A stretch of 13,452 bases of DNA from Phytoactinopolyspora endophytica (GCF_004138495.1 NZ_ML142865.1:130509-143960), one strand, 5' to 3'; counted from the first letter of the stretch, positions 1 to 7,118 are shown. The notes: generated by a model not told the origin, from the letters alone. Translations and numbers: made by a program.

Positions 1-1106
1 GTGAGCTGGGCGGCGAGCGTCCGGGACTCGGCGGATCCTTCCCGGATCGTCTCCTGGCCGGTGACGTCGACGACCGGCCGCGGCGGCGCGTTCCGGCGGG
101 CGGCGTCTCGGCGGAATGCGGGGGTGTCGACCGGTGCCGTCCAGAGCCGTTCCAGCTCGTCGTCGAGGAAGGTCACGGTCAGGGAGAGCCCGGCCATGTC
201 GAGACTGGTCACATGCTCGCCGACCTCCGGGTCCACGATCTGCAGACCGGCCTCGCCCAGGCGATCCGCAACGCGGGAGTAGACGACGAACAGCTCCTCA
301 TATTTCGAGGCACCGAGGCCGTTGAGCAGCACTGCCACCCGCCCGACGTAGCCGTCCTCGCCGCGTTCCGGTTCCTCGGCCAGCACTCCGTCCACCAGAA
401 CGTCGGCGATATCCGCCGCGCTGCCGCGCGGCCGGGTCTCGATGCCGGGCTCACCGTGGATGCCGAGACCGACGCCCATCCCGCCATCCGGGACGGCGAA
501 CAGCGGATGGTCTGCTCCGGGCAGCGTGCATCCGGAGAAGGCCACCCCGAGCGACCGGGTCCGGTCGTTGGCGCGCCGGGCCAGCCGCTCGACCTCGTCC
601 AGGGTCTGGCCTTCCGCGGCGGCGGCACCCATAATCTTGAAGACGAGTAGATCACCGGCGATTCCGCGCCGGTCCAACGCCCGGTCCGGTGGTCCGGAGG
701 CGACGTCATCAGTGGCCGTGACGGTGCGGACATCGATCCCTTCGGCCCGCAGCCGTTCCGCGGCCTGGCCGAAGTGCAGGACGTCGCCGGCGTAGTTGCC
801 GAAACCGAAGATGACACCGCCGCCGTTGTCGGCTGAGCGTGCCACCGAATAGATCTGCGACGCCGACGGCGATGCGAAGATGTTCCCGCAGGCCGCGCCA
901 TGCGCCATCCCCGGCCCCACCCAGCCGGCGAATGCGGGGTAGTGCCCGGAGCCTCCGCCCAGCACGACGGAGACCTCGCCGTGCGCAGAGCGGTCGGTAC
1001 GGACGACGCCGCCGTGCACGCGCTGGACGTAGCTGGAATTCGCGGAGGCGAATCCGGCCAGAGCCTCGTCACAGAAGTTTCTCGCGTCGTTGCTGAGTCT
1101 GGTCAT
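1..1106 (-). CDS. dhaK: Dihydroxyacetone kinase family protein (DhaK domain), 3' end outside window
   Basis: The 368 visible residues form a complete DhaK ketose-binding domain. DhaK binds a short ketose covalently so that its hydroxyl can be phosphorylated, using ATP on a DhaL domain or PTS phosphate. Visible residues are GGGSGH at 50-55 (His55, general base), Asp108 in GNYAGD, and His217 in GIHGEPG, the hemiaminal histidine. These match E. coli His56, Asp109 and His218. Lys104 of E. coli, a substrate contact, is Gly103 here. The reading frame is still open at the window edge, about 30 residues beyond the usual end of DhaK, in a linker-like stretch. A fused DhaL domain is therefore likely (inference). 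The ATG lies 3 nt after the stop of the isomerase-like gene, and GGAGGG across that stop is the RBS, so the two are probably translationally coupled. The natural substrate could be dihydroxyacetone or erythrulose. The family assignment is secure. Confidence 0.9.
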   Translation of the reverse strand, partial: MTRLSNDARNFCDEALAGFASANSSYVQRVHGGVVRTDRSAHGEVSVVLGGGSGHYPAFAGWVGPGMAHGAACGNIFASPSASQIYSVARSADNGGGVIFGFGNYAGDVLHFGQAAERLRAEGIDVRTVTATDDVASGPPDRALDRRGIAGDLLVFKIMGAAAAEGQTLDEVERLARRANDRTRSLGVAFSGCTLPGADHPLFAVPDGGMGVGLGIHGEPGIETRPRGSAADIADVLVDGVLAEEPERGEDGYVGRVAVLLNGLGASKYEELFVVYSRVADRLGEAGLQIVDPEVGEHVTSLDMAGLSLTVTFLDDELERLWTAPVDTPAFRRDAARRNAPPRPVVDVTGQETIREGSAESRTLAAQL

Positions 1107-1109
1107 CTC

Positions 1110-2048
1110 TCACCCTCCGAGCTTGGCGGTCAGGATCTGACGCACGTAATCCCGGTTCCGCGCCGAGACACTCAGGCCGTCGCCACCGTAGTGCTCGACG
1201 CAGAACGGACCGCTGAAGCCGGCCTCCAGGGCCATCCCGATGGCGCGGCGATAGTCGATGTATCCGAGCTCCAGCGGAGCCGGGGCGGAGAAGTAGGCGC
1301 CGGTGGCCGGGTCATGGTCGCGGAAGTAGTTCTTGACGTGCCAGTAGTTGGCATAGGGGAGCATCTTGCGCAGCATCTCGTCCCAGTCCTCGATACCGCG
1401 GTGCAGGCGGACGATGTTCCCGATGTCGGGGTTGAGGCCGACGTTGGGCAGGCCGATCTCTTCGACCAGGTGGACGGCGCTGTCGGCGGTGCCAAGGTAC
1501 GTGTCCTCGTACATCTCCAGGGAGATCTGTACGCCTAGTTCGGCAGCCCGTTCACCGATGCGGCGGAAGCCTTTGACAGCCGCGGCGCGGACGTCGTCAT
1601 CGGCCGGGTCCGTGGCGCCCTCGGCGAGCCAGAACCACAAGGCGCGCTGCTGGGCCGGGGTGAGGGGGCGGTGCAGGCCGAGGCAGACGACCGGGATTCC
1701 CATGTCGGCAGCGGCATCCATTGTGCGCAGCGCGTACCCGAGGTTCATCTCGGCACGGGCGGGATCCGGGTCGATGATGCTCTTGCGCGTGACGGATATG
1801 GCACTGAACGACAGGCCGAGGTCGGCCCCCAGCGCCTTCAGGTCGCCCCGCTGTGAGCCGGTCAGGTCGCCGGGGCGCACCCACGAGTCGGTCAGATCGA
1901 CGTGACTGAAGCCGGCGAGGGCGACCTCGCGGAGGGTGCCGCGCCAGTCGTCGACGTCACCGTCGGTGATGTCCGTGCCGTCCGCACGCGTGCCGGGGAA
2001 CTGAAGCAATGCGGCACCTATCGGCCACGTGTCCGGGCTGAACGGCAT
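1110..2048 (-). CDS. Sugar phosphate isomerase/epimerase-type TIM-barrel protein (AP endonuclease 2 fold)
   Basis: This 312-residue protein has the size and motif pattern of the xylose-isomerase-like TIM barrel / AP_endonuc_2 family, which covers hydroxypyruvate isomerases, ketose 3-epimerases, dehydratases and some sugar-acid decarboxylases. The divalent-metal tetrad is visible: Glu178 (ISLEMYED), Asp208 (NPDIGN), His237 (WHVKN) and Glu285 (CVEHYG). There is no signal peptide, so it should be cytoplasmic. The ATG at 2048 was chosen because AAGGAG lies 8 nt upstream; the frame is open much further upstream but crosses the promoter and the opposing gntR. It is the first gene of a leftward operon with the DhaK-type kinase, so it probably makes or rearranges the kinase's substrate. 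Possible roles are a ketose isomerase, an OtnI-like 2-keto acid isomerase, or an OiaC-like 3-oxo-isoapionate decarboxylase. Sequence alone does not decide between them. Confidence 0.85.
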   Translation of the reverse strand: MPFSPDTWPIGAALLQFPGTRADGTDITDGDVDDWRGTLREVALAGFSHVDLTDSWVRPGDLTGSQRGDLKALGADLGLSFSAISVTRKSIIDPDPARAEMNLGYALRTMDAAADMGIPVVCLGLHRPLTPAQQRALWFWLAEGATDPADDDVRAAAVKGFRRIGERAAELGVQISLEMYEDTYLGTADSAVHLVEEIGLPNVGLNPDIGNIVRLHRGIEDWDEMLRKMLPYANYWHVKNYFRDHDPATGAYFSAPAPLELGYIDYRRAIGMALEAGFSGPFCVEHYGGDGLSVSARNRDYVRQILTAKLGG

Positions 2049-2094
2049 ACGGAACTCTCCTTGCGTCTGCGGCTTTGAGGTCCTGGTGGTAAGT

Positions 2095-2112
2095 ATCGAA
2101 GATCCTATAGGA
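2095..2112. promoter_or_regulatory. Candidate operator in the divergent ISO/gntR promoter region
   Basis: The perfect palindrome TCCTATAGGA occupies 2103-2112. Read on the minus strand, 2109 to 2095 is TATAGGATCTTCGAT, which matches the pdxA upstream site at 14 of 15 positions. The embedded TAGGAT (2107-2102, minus) also fits an actinobacterial -10 box for the leftward operon, with TTGTTC 17 nt upstream as a weak -35. It sits just upstream of the gntR -35 box, so a bound regulator could affect both directions. The likely ligand is the adjacent GntR/FCD protein (inference). Confidence 0.55.
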
Positions 2113-2115
2113 CAT

Positions 2116-2150
2116 TTGCTACCGGAACAACGGTGCGCTAACCTCCGTCC
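2116..2150 (+). promoter_or_regulatory. Candidate leaderless promoter of the gntR regulator
   Basis: TTGCTA at 2116-2121 is separated by 17 nt from TAACCT at 2139-2144, a good sigma-70-type pair in an actinomycete (TAnnnT -10). Six bases lie between the -10 box and the ATG at 2151, so transcription would begin at or next to the A of the start codon. No Shine-Dalgarno sequence precedes that ATG, which agrees with a leaderless transcript. Confidence 0.5.
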
Positions 2151-2891
2151 ATGGCGCTCGCGGGTTCGGATATGGCACCGGCACGGCTCAAGCGGCAGAT
2201 GCTCCGGGACGACGTGTACAAGACGTTGCTCGACATGCTCCTGGAGGAGCGATTGAAGCCGGGGGCGTCGTTGAGCATCGACGGGCTGGCCCGCGATCTG
2301 GGCGTCTCGCCCACTCCCGTCCGGGAGGCGCTGGTCTTTCTCGAGCACACCGGATTGGTGGCGCGGGCCGCGCTGAAGGGGTACAAGGTGGCGCCGCGCC
2401 TGTCCGCGGCGCAGATGAGCGATCTGATCGACGCACGTGCCGTGGTCGAGCTGGCTGCCATCCGGCGGGCGGCAGAGCGTGGCCAGGAGCTGCTGCCCAG
2501 GCTCCGGGAGGCGCACGAGGGGCACCTGGCGGCGACGAACGAGCTGGTACGGTCTGCCCGCGCGGGGACCGTGCCGTCCGGCCCGGCGATCCGGGCCTAC
2601 TTCGAGGCCGACTGGGAGTTCCACTTGGTCGTGGTGGATGCGAGCGGCAATACGTTCCTGCGGCAGATGCTCGACGGCCTGGGTGCGCACCTGCATCGCA
2701 TGATGCAGTCGGCCGGGCGGGGCGTCATGGACTGGGAGGTCGCCCTCAGCGAGCATGGCCGGGTGCTCTCCGCGATCGAGGCGGCCGAGCCGGACCGGGC
2801 GGTCGAAGCGATGCGTCAGCACCTCGCCGGAGTGCAGGGGCGCGCCCTGGCGGAGTTCGCTCCGGACGACGAGCGCGACCAGATGTCCTGA
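2151..2891 (+). CDS. GntR family transcriptional regulator, FadR/FCD subfamily
   Basis: This 246-residue regulator has an N-terminal winged helix (about residues 20-82, with the recognition segment GVSPTPVREAL at 51-61) and an all-helical C-terminal FCD ligand domain (about 90-232). FCD domains bind small carboxylates, usually through a metal. Candidate ligands here are Asp154, His158, His202 and His224, spaced as in other FCD proteins. The gene lies between the leftward ISO-dhaK operon and the rightward pdxA-tct operon, and near-identical sites occur at both metabolic promoters. It is thus the likely local regulator, probably a repressor released by the imported acid or a catabolite (inference). 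The ATG at 2151 has no RBS, but a -10 box ends 6 nt before it, so leaderless translation is the best explanation. A second in-frame ATG at 2172 also lacks an RBS. Confidence 0.9.
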   Translation: MALAGSDMAPARLKRQMLRDDVYKTLLDMLLEERLKPGASLSIDGLARDLGVSPTPVREALVFLEHTGLVARAALKGYKVAPRLSAAQMSDLIDARAVVELAAIRRAAERGQELLPRLREAHEGHLAATNELVRSARAGTVPSGPAIRAYFEADWEFHLVVVDASGNTFLRQMLDGLGAHLHRMMQSAGRGVMDWEVALSEHGRVLSAIEAAEPDRAVEAMRQHLAGVQGRALAEFAPDDERDQMS

Positions 2892-2943
2892 CCGACCCTT
2901 GTCAGCGGCTGTGAGCTATGGCACAGTCCTTAATCACATTCCA

Positions 2944-2958
2944 TATAGGATCTTTGAT
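2944..2958 (+). promoter_or_regulatory. Candidate operator / -10 region upstream of the pdxA-tctCBA operon
   Basis: TATAGGATCTTTGAT differs at one position from the motif in the divergent ISO/gntR promoter, and in both cases it points toward the controlled gene. The preceding bases are also similar (CACATTCCA here, CAAATGTCC there). TAGGAT at 2946-2951 can serve as a -10 box, placing the transcript start near 2958 and giving a leader of about 32 nt before the ATG at 2991. No convincing -35 box was found, which would suit an activator or a weak promoter. Confidence 0.5.
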
Positions 2959-2990
2959 CTACGGAGATCGTCGTGTCCGAAAGGAGTCCC

Positions 2991-3995
2991 ATGTCCGGGA
3001 TACGTGGGCACCGTCCGCGCATCGCCCTCACACCGGGCGATCCATCCGGTATCGGTTTCGAGCTCGTGGCCAAGCTTCTCGCCGAGCCGTTCAACTTGGC
3101 GCGGGCGGATGTATCCGTGCTGGCCAGTGCTGAGGAGCTCAGTGCCGCCGCGGCCGAGACGGGGGTCGTGGTCCCGCTGGCCGGCGAGCCGCACGCCGAA
3201 GCCGCCTCAGCGGTCGGCAGTGCGCTGGCCGACCGGCCGTTCGTGCGAGGCGAGGTGACCAGGCAGGCAGGCGAGCGTGCTCTCGCCGACCTGCGGTCTG
3301 CGGTGGAGATGTACCAGCGGGGCGAGATGGATGCCATCGTCTTCGCCCCGTTGAACAAGTCGGCGCTGTCGCTGGCGGGCATGGAGGACGAGGATGAGCT
3401 TCGCTGGTTCGCCCGTGGACTCGGCCATGACGGCACCACGTCGGAGCTGAATCTGGTCCCTGGCTTGATGACGTCCCGCGTTACCTCCCATATACCCCTG
3501 CGCGACGTGGCGCAGCACATTAGCGCCCGTCGTGTCGCCGCCGCCATCCGGCTCCTCAATGACGTCGTCCGTGCCTCCGGCGTCGAGCGGCCGCGGCTGG
3601 CGGTCTGCGCCCTCAACCCGCACGCCGGTGAGAACGGGAAGTTCGGCACCGAGGAGGGCGATCACATCGCTCCCGGCATCGCGCTGGCCGCGCACGAGGG
3701 GATCGACGCGGCCGGCCCCTACCCGTGCGACACCGTCTTCATCCGGGCGCGTGACGGTGGCTTCGACGGCGTGGTGACCATGTACCACGACCAGGGCCAG
3801 ATCGCGATGAAGCTCATGGGGTTCGACCAGGGCGTCACGGTCCAGGGCGGATTGCCGGTCCCGATCGTCACGCCGGCGCACGGCACCGCGCACGAGATCG
3901 TCGGTCAGGGGATCGCCAAGACCGGGCCGATCCAGCGCGCGTTCGACGTCGCACTCACCCTGGCCGGCACGCGCCCTGTATCCGAAGGGCACTGA
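2991..3995 (+). CDS. PdxA-family NAD-dependent dehydrogenase/decarboxylase, divergent substrate site
   Basis: This 334-residue protein aligns along its whole length with PdxA, a metal- and NAD-dependent enzyme that oxidises a hydroxy acid to an unstable 3-keto acid, which then loses CO2. The start ITLxPGDPSGIG-like motif is present at 11-22. All three metal histidines are present: His167 (SHIPLRD), His211 (NPHAGE) and His266 (YHDQG), plus Lys274. In contrast, the E. coli PdxA substrate contacts His136, Thr137, Asn283 and Arg292 align with Glu136, Leu137, Thr283 and Ile292. Pyridoxine synthesis is therefore unlikely. A catabolic role on a different, perhaps unphosphorylated, acid fits the adjacent carboxylate transporter. 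TphB, the terephthalate-diol dehydrogenase, is a precedent for a PdxA-fold enzyme with such a substrate. The ATG at 2991 follows AAGGAG with a 4-nt gap; GTG at 2973 (GGAG, 6-nt gap) is an alternative that adds 6 residues. Confidence 0.85.
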   Translation: MSGIRGHRPRIALTPGDPSGIGFELVAKLLAEPFNLARADVSVLASAEELSAAAAETGVVVPLAGEPHAEAASAVGSALADRPFVRGEVTRQAGERALADLRSAVEMYQRGEMDAIVFAPLNKSALSLAGMEDEDELRWFARGLGHDGTTSELNLVPGLMTSRVTSHIPLRDVAQHISARRVAAAIRLLNDVVRASGVERPRLAVCALNPHAGENGKFGTEEGDHIAPGIALAAHEGIDAAGPYPCDTVFIRARDGGFDGVVTMYHDQGQIAMKLMGFDQGVTVQGGLPVPIVTPAHGTAHEIVGQGIAKTGPIQRAFDVALTLAGTRPVSEGH

Positions 3996-4070
3996 CCACC
4001 CGAGACATGCCGACTCCTGAACCTTCCCAGCCGCCCGTGCGGCGCTCGCCGCCTTCTCGAGGAGGAGAAG

Positions 4071-5048
4071 ATGATCGATCGACGGACTACTGCTTCCCTG
4101 CTGGCCCTGGCCGCCACCGGCCTACTCGTGCTGTCCGGTTGCTCAGGCAACGCGCAAGGCGGTGAGGGCGATGGTGGCTCGCCCGGCCGGAACATCACCA
4201 TGATCGTGCCGTTCTCCGCGGGTGGCGGCTCTGACCTTGCAGGTCGCGCCATCGCGCAAGGGCTGGAGGACGTCACCGGCTCCACGGTCACCGTGGAGAA
4301 CATCGTGGGCGGTTCGGGCGCGGTCGGCTACTCTGACCTGCTGGCCAAGGAGGGCGACGGCACGACCCTGCTGGCCAGCGAGACCGCCCTGATGACATTG
4401 CCCGTGGTCCAGGACGTCCAGTTCAGTCACGAGAGCTTCACACCGATCATGAAGGTCGGCGAAGATTACAACATCGTCGTCGTGGCGGCCGACGCATCGT
4501 ACGAGACATGCATGGACGTCGTCGACGCCGCCGCCGAGTCGAGCCTGACCGCAGCCGTCTCCGGGGCCACCGGGCCGGACCACATCGCGTGGAGCCTGAT
4601 CGAGGATCAGCATGACATCTCGCTGGAGCGGGTGACCTTCGAGTCCAGCGCAGAGGTGACCGCAGCGTTGCTGGGGGGTCACATCGACGTCGCCGCCACC
4701 AGTCCGGGGGAGATCGTCGGACAGCTCGAGTCGGGCGATGTGAAACCGCTGTGCGCGCTCGCCCCGGAGCGTTACGAGTACGAGCTGCTGGCGGACGTTC
4801 CCACCGGAGCGGAGCAGGGCATCGATGTGACGTTCGCGCAGTGGCGAGGGTTCATCGCCGCCGGCGGTGTGTCGGAGGAGCACGAGCAGTACTGGATCGA
4901 CGCCGCCCGCGAATACGCCGAGACCGATGCCTACGAGACCTACATCGAGGACAACATGCTCCAACCGCAGGTCCTCTACGGTGATGAGTTCCGCCGCTAC
5001 CTCGACGAGTACCGCCAACAGGTGGAGGCGGTGCTCGGTGATGAGTGA
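4071..5048 (+). CDS. tctC: Tripartite tricarboxylate transporter substrate-binding lipoprotein (TctC family)
   Basis: This 325-residue protein is an extracytoplasmic solute-binding protein of the TctC/Bug family, which captures carboxylates and delivers them to the TctAB membrane pair. The N-terminus is a lipoprotein signal: charged MIDRR, a hydrophobic core, then lipobox LSGC with Cys24 as the lipidation site, as expected for a Gram-positive cell. Family motifs include MIVPFSAGGGSD at 44-55 and GGSGAVGY near 80-87. The RBS is a strong GAGGAGGAG just before the ATG. It lies 75 nt after pdxA, and its stop overlaps the tctB start in ATGAGTGA, so all four genes are probably one transcript. The ligand cannot be read from sequence because the family binds many organic acids. 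Context suggests a hydroxylated sugar acid or similar carboxylate (inference). Confidence 0.92.
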   Translation: MIDRRTTASLLALAATGLLVLSGCSGNAQGGEGDGGSPGRNITMIVPFSAGGGSDLAGRAIAQGLEDVTGSTVTVENIVGGSGAVGYSDLLAKEGDGTTLLASETALMTLPVVQDVQFSHESFTPIMKVGEDYNIVVVAADASYETCMDVVDAAAESSLTAAVSGATGPDHIAWSLIEDQHDISLERVTFESSAEVTAALLGGHIDVAATSPGEIVGQLESGDVKPLCALAPERYEYELLADVPTGAEQGIDVTFAQWRGFIAAGGVSEEHEQYWIDAAREYAETDAYETYIEDNMLQPQVLYGDEFRRYLDEYRQQVEAVLGDE

Positions 5049-5577
5049 GGCGGGACAACCGGTCCGGCGCGCACCCACGAAGTCCGACGCGGTCGGGACC
5101 GCATTCCTCGCCGCAATCGGCGCGGTCGCCCTCGTCATGGGGCTCGGCTACGGCATGTTCGGCGACGGTGGCCAGGTCGGGCCGGGGTTCCTGCCGTCGG
5201 TGGCGGGCGCGTTCATCGTCGTGGCGTCTGCGGCCGAGCTCCTTCGGATGTACGTTGCCGCAGACAGGATCCGCGCTGCGGCAGCACAGGAACGTCCGGC
5301 CGGCGATGAACGCGACACGTTCGGCCGGACCGCGAACGAGCGGACTTTCGCGGTGACCCAGGTGTTCGGGATCGTCTTCGCGGCCCTGCTGCTGGTTCCG
5401 GTGGCCGGGCTGCTTCTGTCGCTGGCTGCGATGGTCCTGGTCATCACGGTGTGGGTGGAACGTAAGCCGGTGCTTCCGGCCGTGCTCTGTACCGCCGGCT
5501 CGCTTGGACTGGCGTACGCCGTCTTCGTCCAGTTCCTTGGCGTGCCGGTCCCCACGGGCACGCTCGGGCTGCTCTGA
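5041..5577 (+). CDS. tctB: Tripartite tricarboxylate transporter small membrane subunit (TctB family)
   Basis: This 178-residue protein is the small, poorly conserved membrane subunit of the TTT transporter. Four to five hydrophobic segments are visible at about residues 19-39, 49-69, 104-138 (long, possibly two passes) and 143-167. The motif GQVGPGFLP at 44-52, between the first two, is the usual TctB signature. A charged cytoplasmic loop (about 72-103) separates the two halves. The ATG at 5041 overlaps the tctC stop by 8 nt, and GGAGG at 5024-5028 inside tctC is a plausible RBS; GTG at 5038 is a possible alternative start. It partners TctA in the membrane in a sodium- or proton-driven importer. 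Confidence 0.88.
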   Translation: MSEAGQPVRRAPTKSDAVGTAFLAAIGAVALVMGLGYGMFGDGGQVGPGFLPSVAGAFIVVASAAELLRMYVAADRIRAAAAQERPAGDERDTFGRTANERTFAVTQVFGIVFAALLLVPVAGLLLSLAAMVLVITVWVERKPVLPAVLCTAGSLGLAYAVFVQFLGVPVPTGTLGLL

Positions 5578-5589
5578 CTGGGAGGACCC

Positions 5590-7104
5590 GTGTTCGACAA
5601 TCTTCAACTCGGACTCGAGACCGCGATCAGTCCCGAGAACCTGCTGTGGTGCTTCGTCGGTGTGATGCTGGGCACGGTGATCGGGATGCTGCCGGGCTTG
5701 GGCTCGGCCACCGGCGTCGCCATCCTGCTCCCGGTCACCCTCGGCATGGAGCCGGTGACGGCGCTGATCATGCTCGCCGGCATCTACTACGGCAGCCAGT
5801 ACGGCGCATCGACCAGCTCCATCTTGATCTCAACGCCGGGTGATTCCTCGAGCGTTGTGCTGACGCTGGACGGCTACCAGATGGCAAGGAAGGGGCGTGC
5901 CGGTGCCGCCCTGGCCGTCGCCGCGCTGTCATCGTTCCTGGCAGCGGTCATCTCGCTCATCGGCCTCATGGCGCTGGCGCGGCCGATCGCGGATCTCGCG
6001 CTGGAGTTCGGGCCACCGGAGAACCTGGCGGTGATCCTGCTCGGCCTCGCCACGATCGTCTCCTTCGCCGGCGAGAACATGCTGCGCAGCCTCATCATGG
6101 CGGCTGTCGGGCTGCTTATCTCGATGGTCGGCGTGGCGTCGGGCTTCACGACGGCGCGGTTTACCTTCGGCAACGTCAACCTGCTCAGCGGGCTGGACTT
6201 CGTCGCCGTGATGATCGGGATCTTCGCCATCGGCGAGGTCCTCCAGCAGATCCATCGAGGTGGTGATCCGCCGATCCGGGCGCGGTTCCGTGACCTGATG
6301 CTGACCAAGGACGAGTTCCGCCGGTCGATCGCTCCGGCGTTCCGCGGCACCGGGCTGGGCTTTGGTCTCGGCGTGCTGCCGGGTGCGGGGGCGACGCTGG
6401 CCACATTCATGTCCTACGGCCTGGAGAAGCAGGTCAGCAAGAACCGGAAGGAGATCGGCAAGGGCGCGGTCGAGGGGGTGGCCGCACCAGAGGCGTCGAA
6501 CAACGCGGCGGCCAACGCCAGCTTCATTCCGACACTCTCGCTGGGCATCCCGGGTAGTGGAACGACCGCCGTCTTGCTGGGGGCGTTCGTCATCTTCGGC
6601 CTCCAGCCGGGACCCCAGCTGTTCGACCAGCAGCCGGACCTGGTCTGGGGACTGCTGGTGTCGTTCTTCTTCGGCAACTTGCTGCTGCTGATCCTGAACC
6701 TGCCGCTGGCGCCGGTGTTCGCCCAGGTTCTGCGGGTGCCGTACAGCTATCTGTATCCGATCATCCTGTTCATGGCCCTCATCGGCGCGTTCGCCATCGG
6801 CAACAACACGTTCGCGCTCTGGGTCGTCTTCGGAGCCGGGGTGTTCGGCTACTTCATGAAGCGATTCGACTTCCCGGCTGCGCCGCTGGTTCTGGGGCTG
6901 GTCTTGGGGCCGCTGCTGGAACGGTCATTGGTGCAGACGTCATCGATGGGACGGGGAAACCTGCTGATCCTCTTCGAACGGCCGATCTCTGCGACGTTGA
7001 CCGTCGCCGCGATCCTGGCCATCCTCGCGCCGGTCCTGCTCCGAGCTGTGCGCAGACGGCGCCGGTCAGCGCTGACGTCGGAGCGGGAAGAGATTCGGCA
7101 GTGA
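5590..7104 (+). CDS. tctA: Tripartite tricarboxylate transporter large permease subunit (TctA family)
   Basis: This 504-residue protein is the main permease of the TTT system and has the normal family length, with about 10-12 hydrophobic segments. The two pseudo-symmetrical substrate-site motifs are intact: GMLPGLGSATGVA at 32-44 and GVLPGAGATLATF at 261-273. EGVAAPEASNNAAA at 295-308 and LGIPGSGTTAVLLGA at 318-332 are also typical. The C-terminus is Arg-rich and cytoplasmic. Translation starts at GTG 5590 with GGAGG 4 nt upstream, 12 nt after the tctB stop. It is the last gene of the pdxA-tctCBA operon. Nothing appears truncated, so the transporter should be functional. Confidence 0.95.
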   Translation: MFDNLQLGLETAISPENLLWCFVGVMLGTVIGMLPGLGSATGVAILLPVTLGMEPVTALIMLAGIYYGSQYGASTSSILISTPGDSSSVVLTLDGYQMARKGRAGAALAVAALSSFLAAVISLIGLMALARPIADLALEFGPPENLAVILLGLATIVSFAGENMLRSLIMAAVGLLISMVGVASGFTTARFTFGNVNLLSGLDFVAVMIGIFAIGEVLQQIHRGGDPPIRARFRDLMLTKDEFRRSIAPAFRGTGLGFGLGVLPGAGATLATFMSYGLEKQVSKNRKEIGKGAVEGVAAPEASNNAAANASFIPTLSLGIPGSGTTAVLLGAFVIFGLQPGPQLFDQQPDLVWGLLVSFFFGNLLLLILNLPLAPVFAQVLRVPYSYLYPIILFMALIGAFAIGNNTFALWVVFGAGVFGYFMKRFDFPAAPLVLGLVLGPLLERSLVQTSSMGRGNLLILFERPISATLTVAAILAILAPVLLRAVRRRRRSALTSEREEIRQ

Positions 7105-7118
7105 CGGATCAGTATCGT

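Noticed and set aside
209..1072. 287-codon minus-strand frame overlapping the DhaK-type gene
   Set aside because: It is out of frame with the DhaK sequence, is rich in Arg/Ser/Pro, and lacks family motifs. The DhaK frame has all catalytic motifs across the same bases.
2049..2822. Long N-terminal extension of the isomerase-like gene on the minus strand
   Set aside because: The frame stays open across the promoter and opposite gntR, but the translation there is Arg/His-rich. The internal ATG at 2048 has a good AAGGAG and begins the recognisable domain.
4143..5138. 331-codon minus-strand frame opposite tctC
   Set aside because: It is an antisense shadow. tctC has a lipoprotein signal, an RBS and family motifs on the plus strand.
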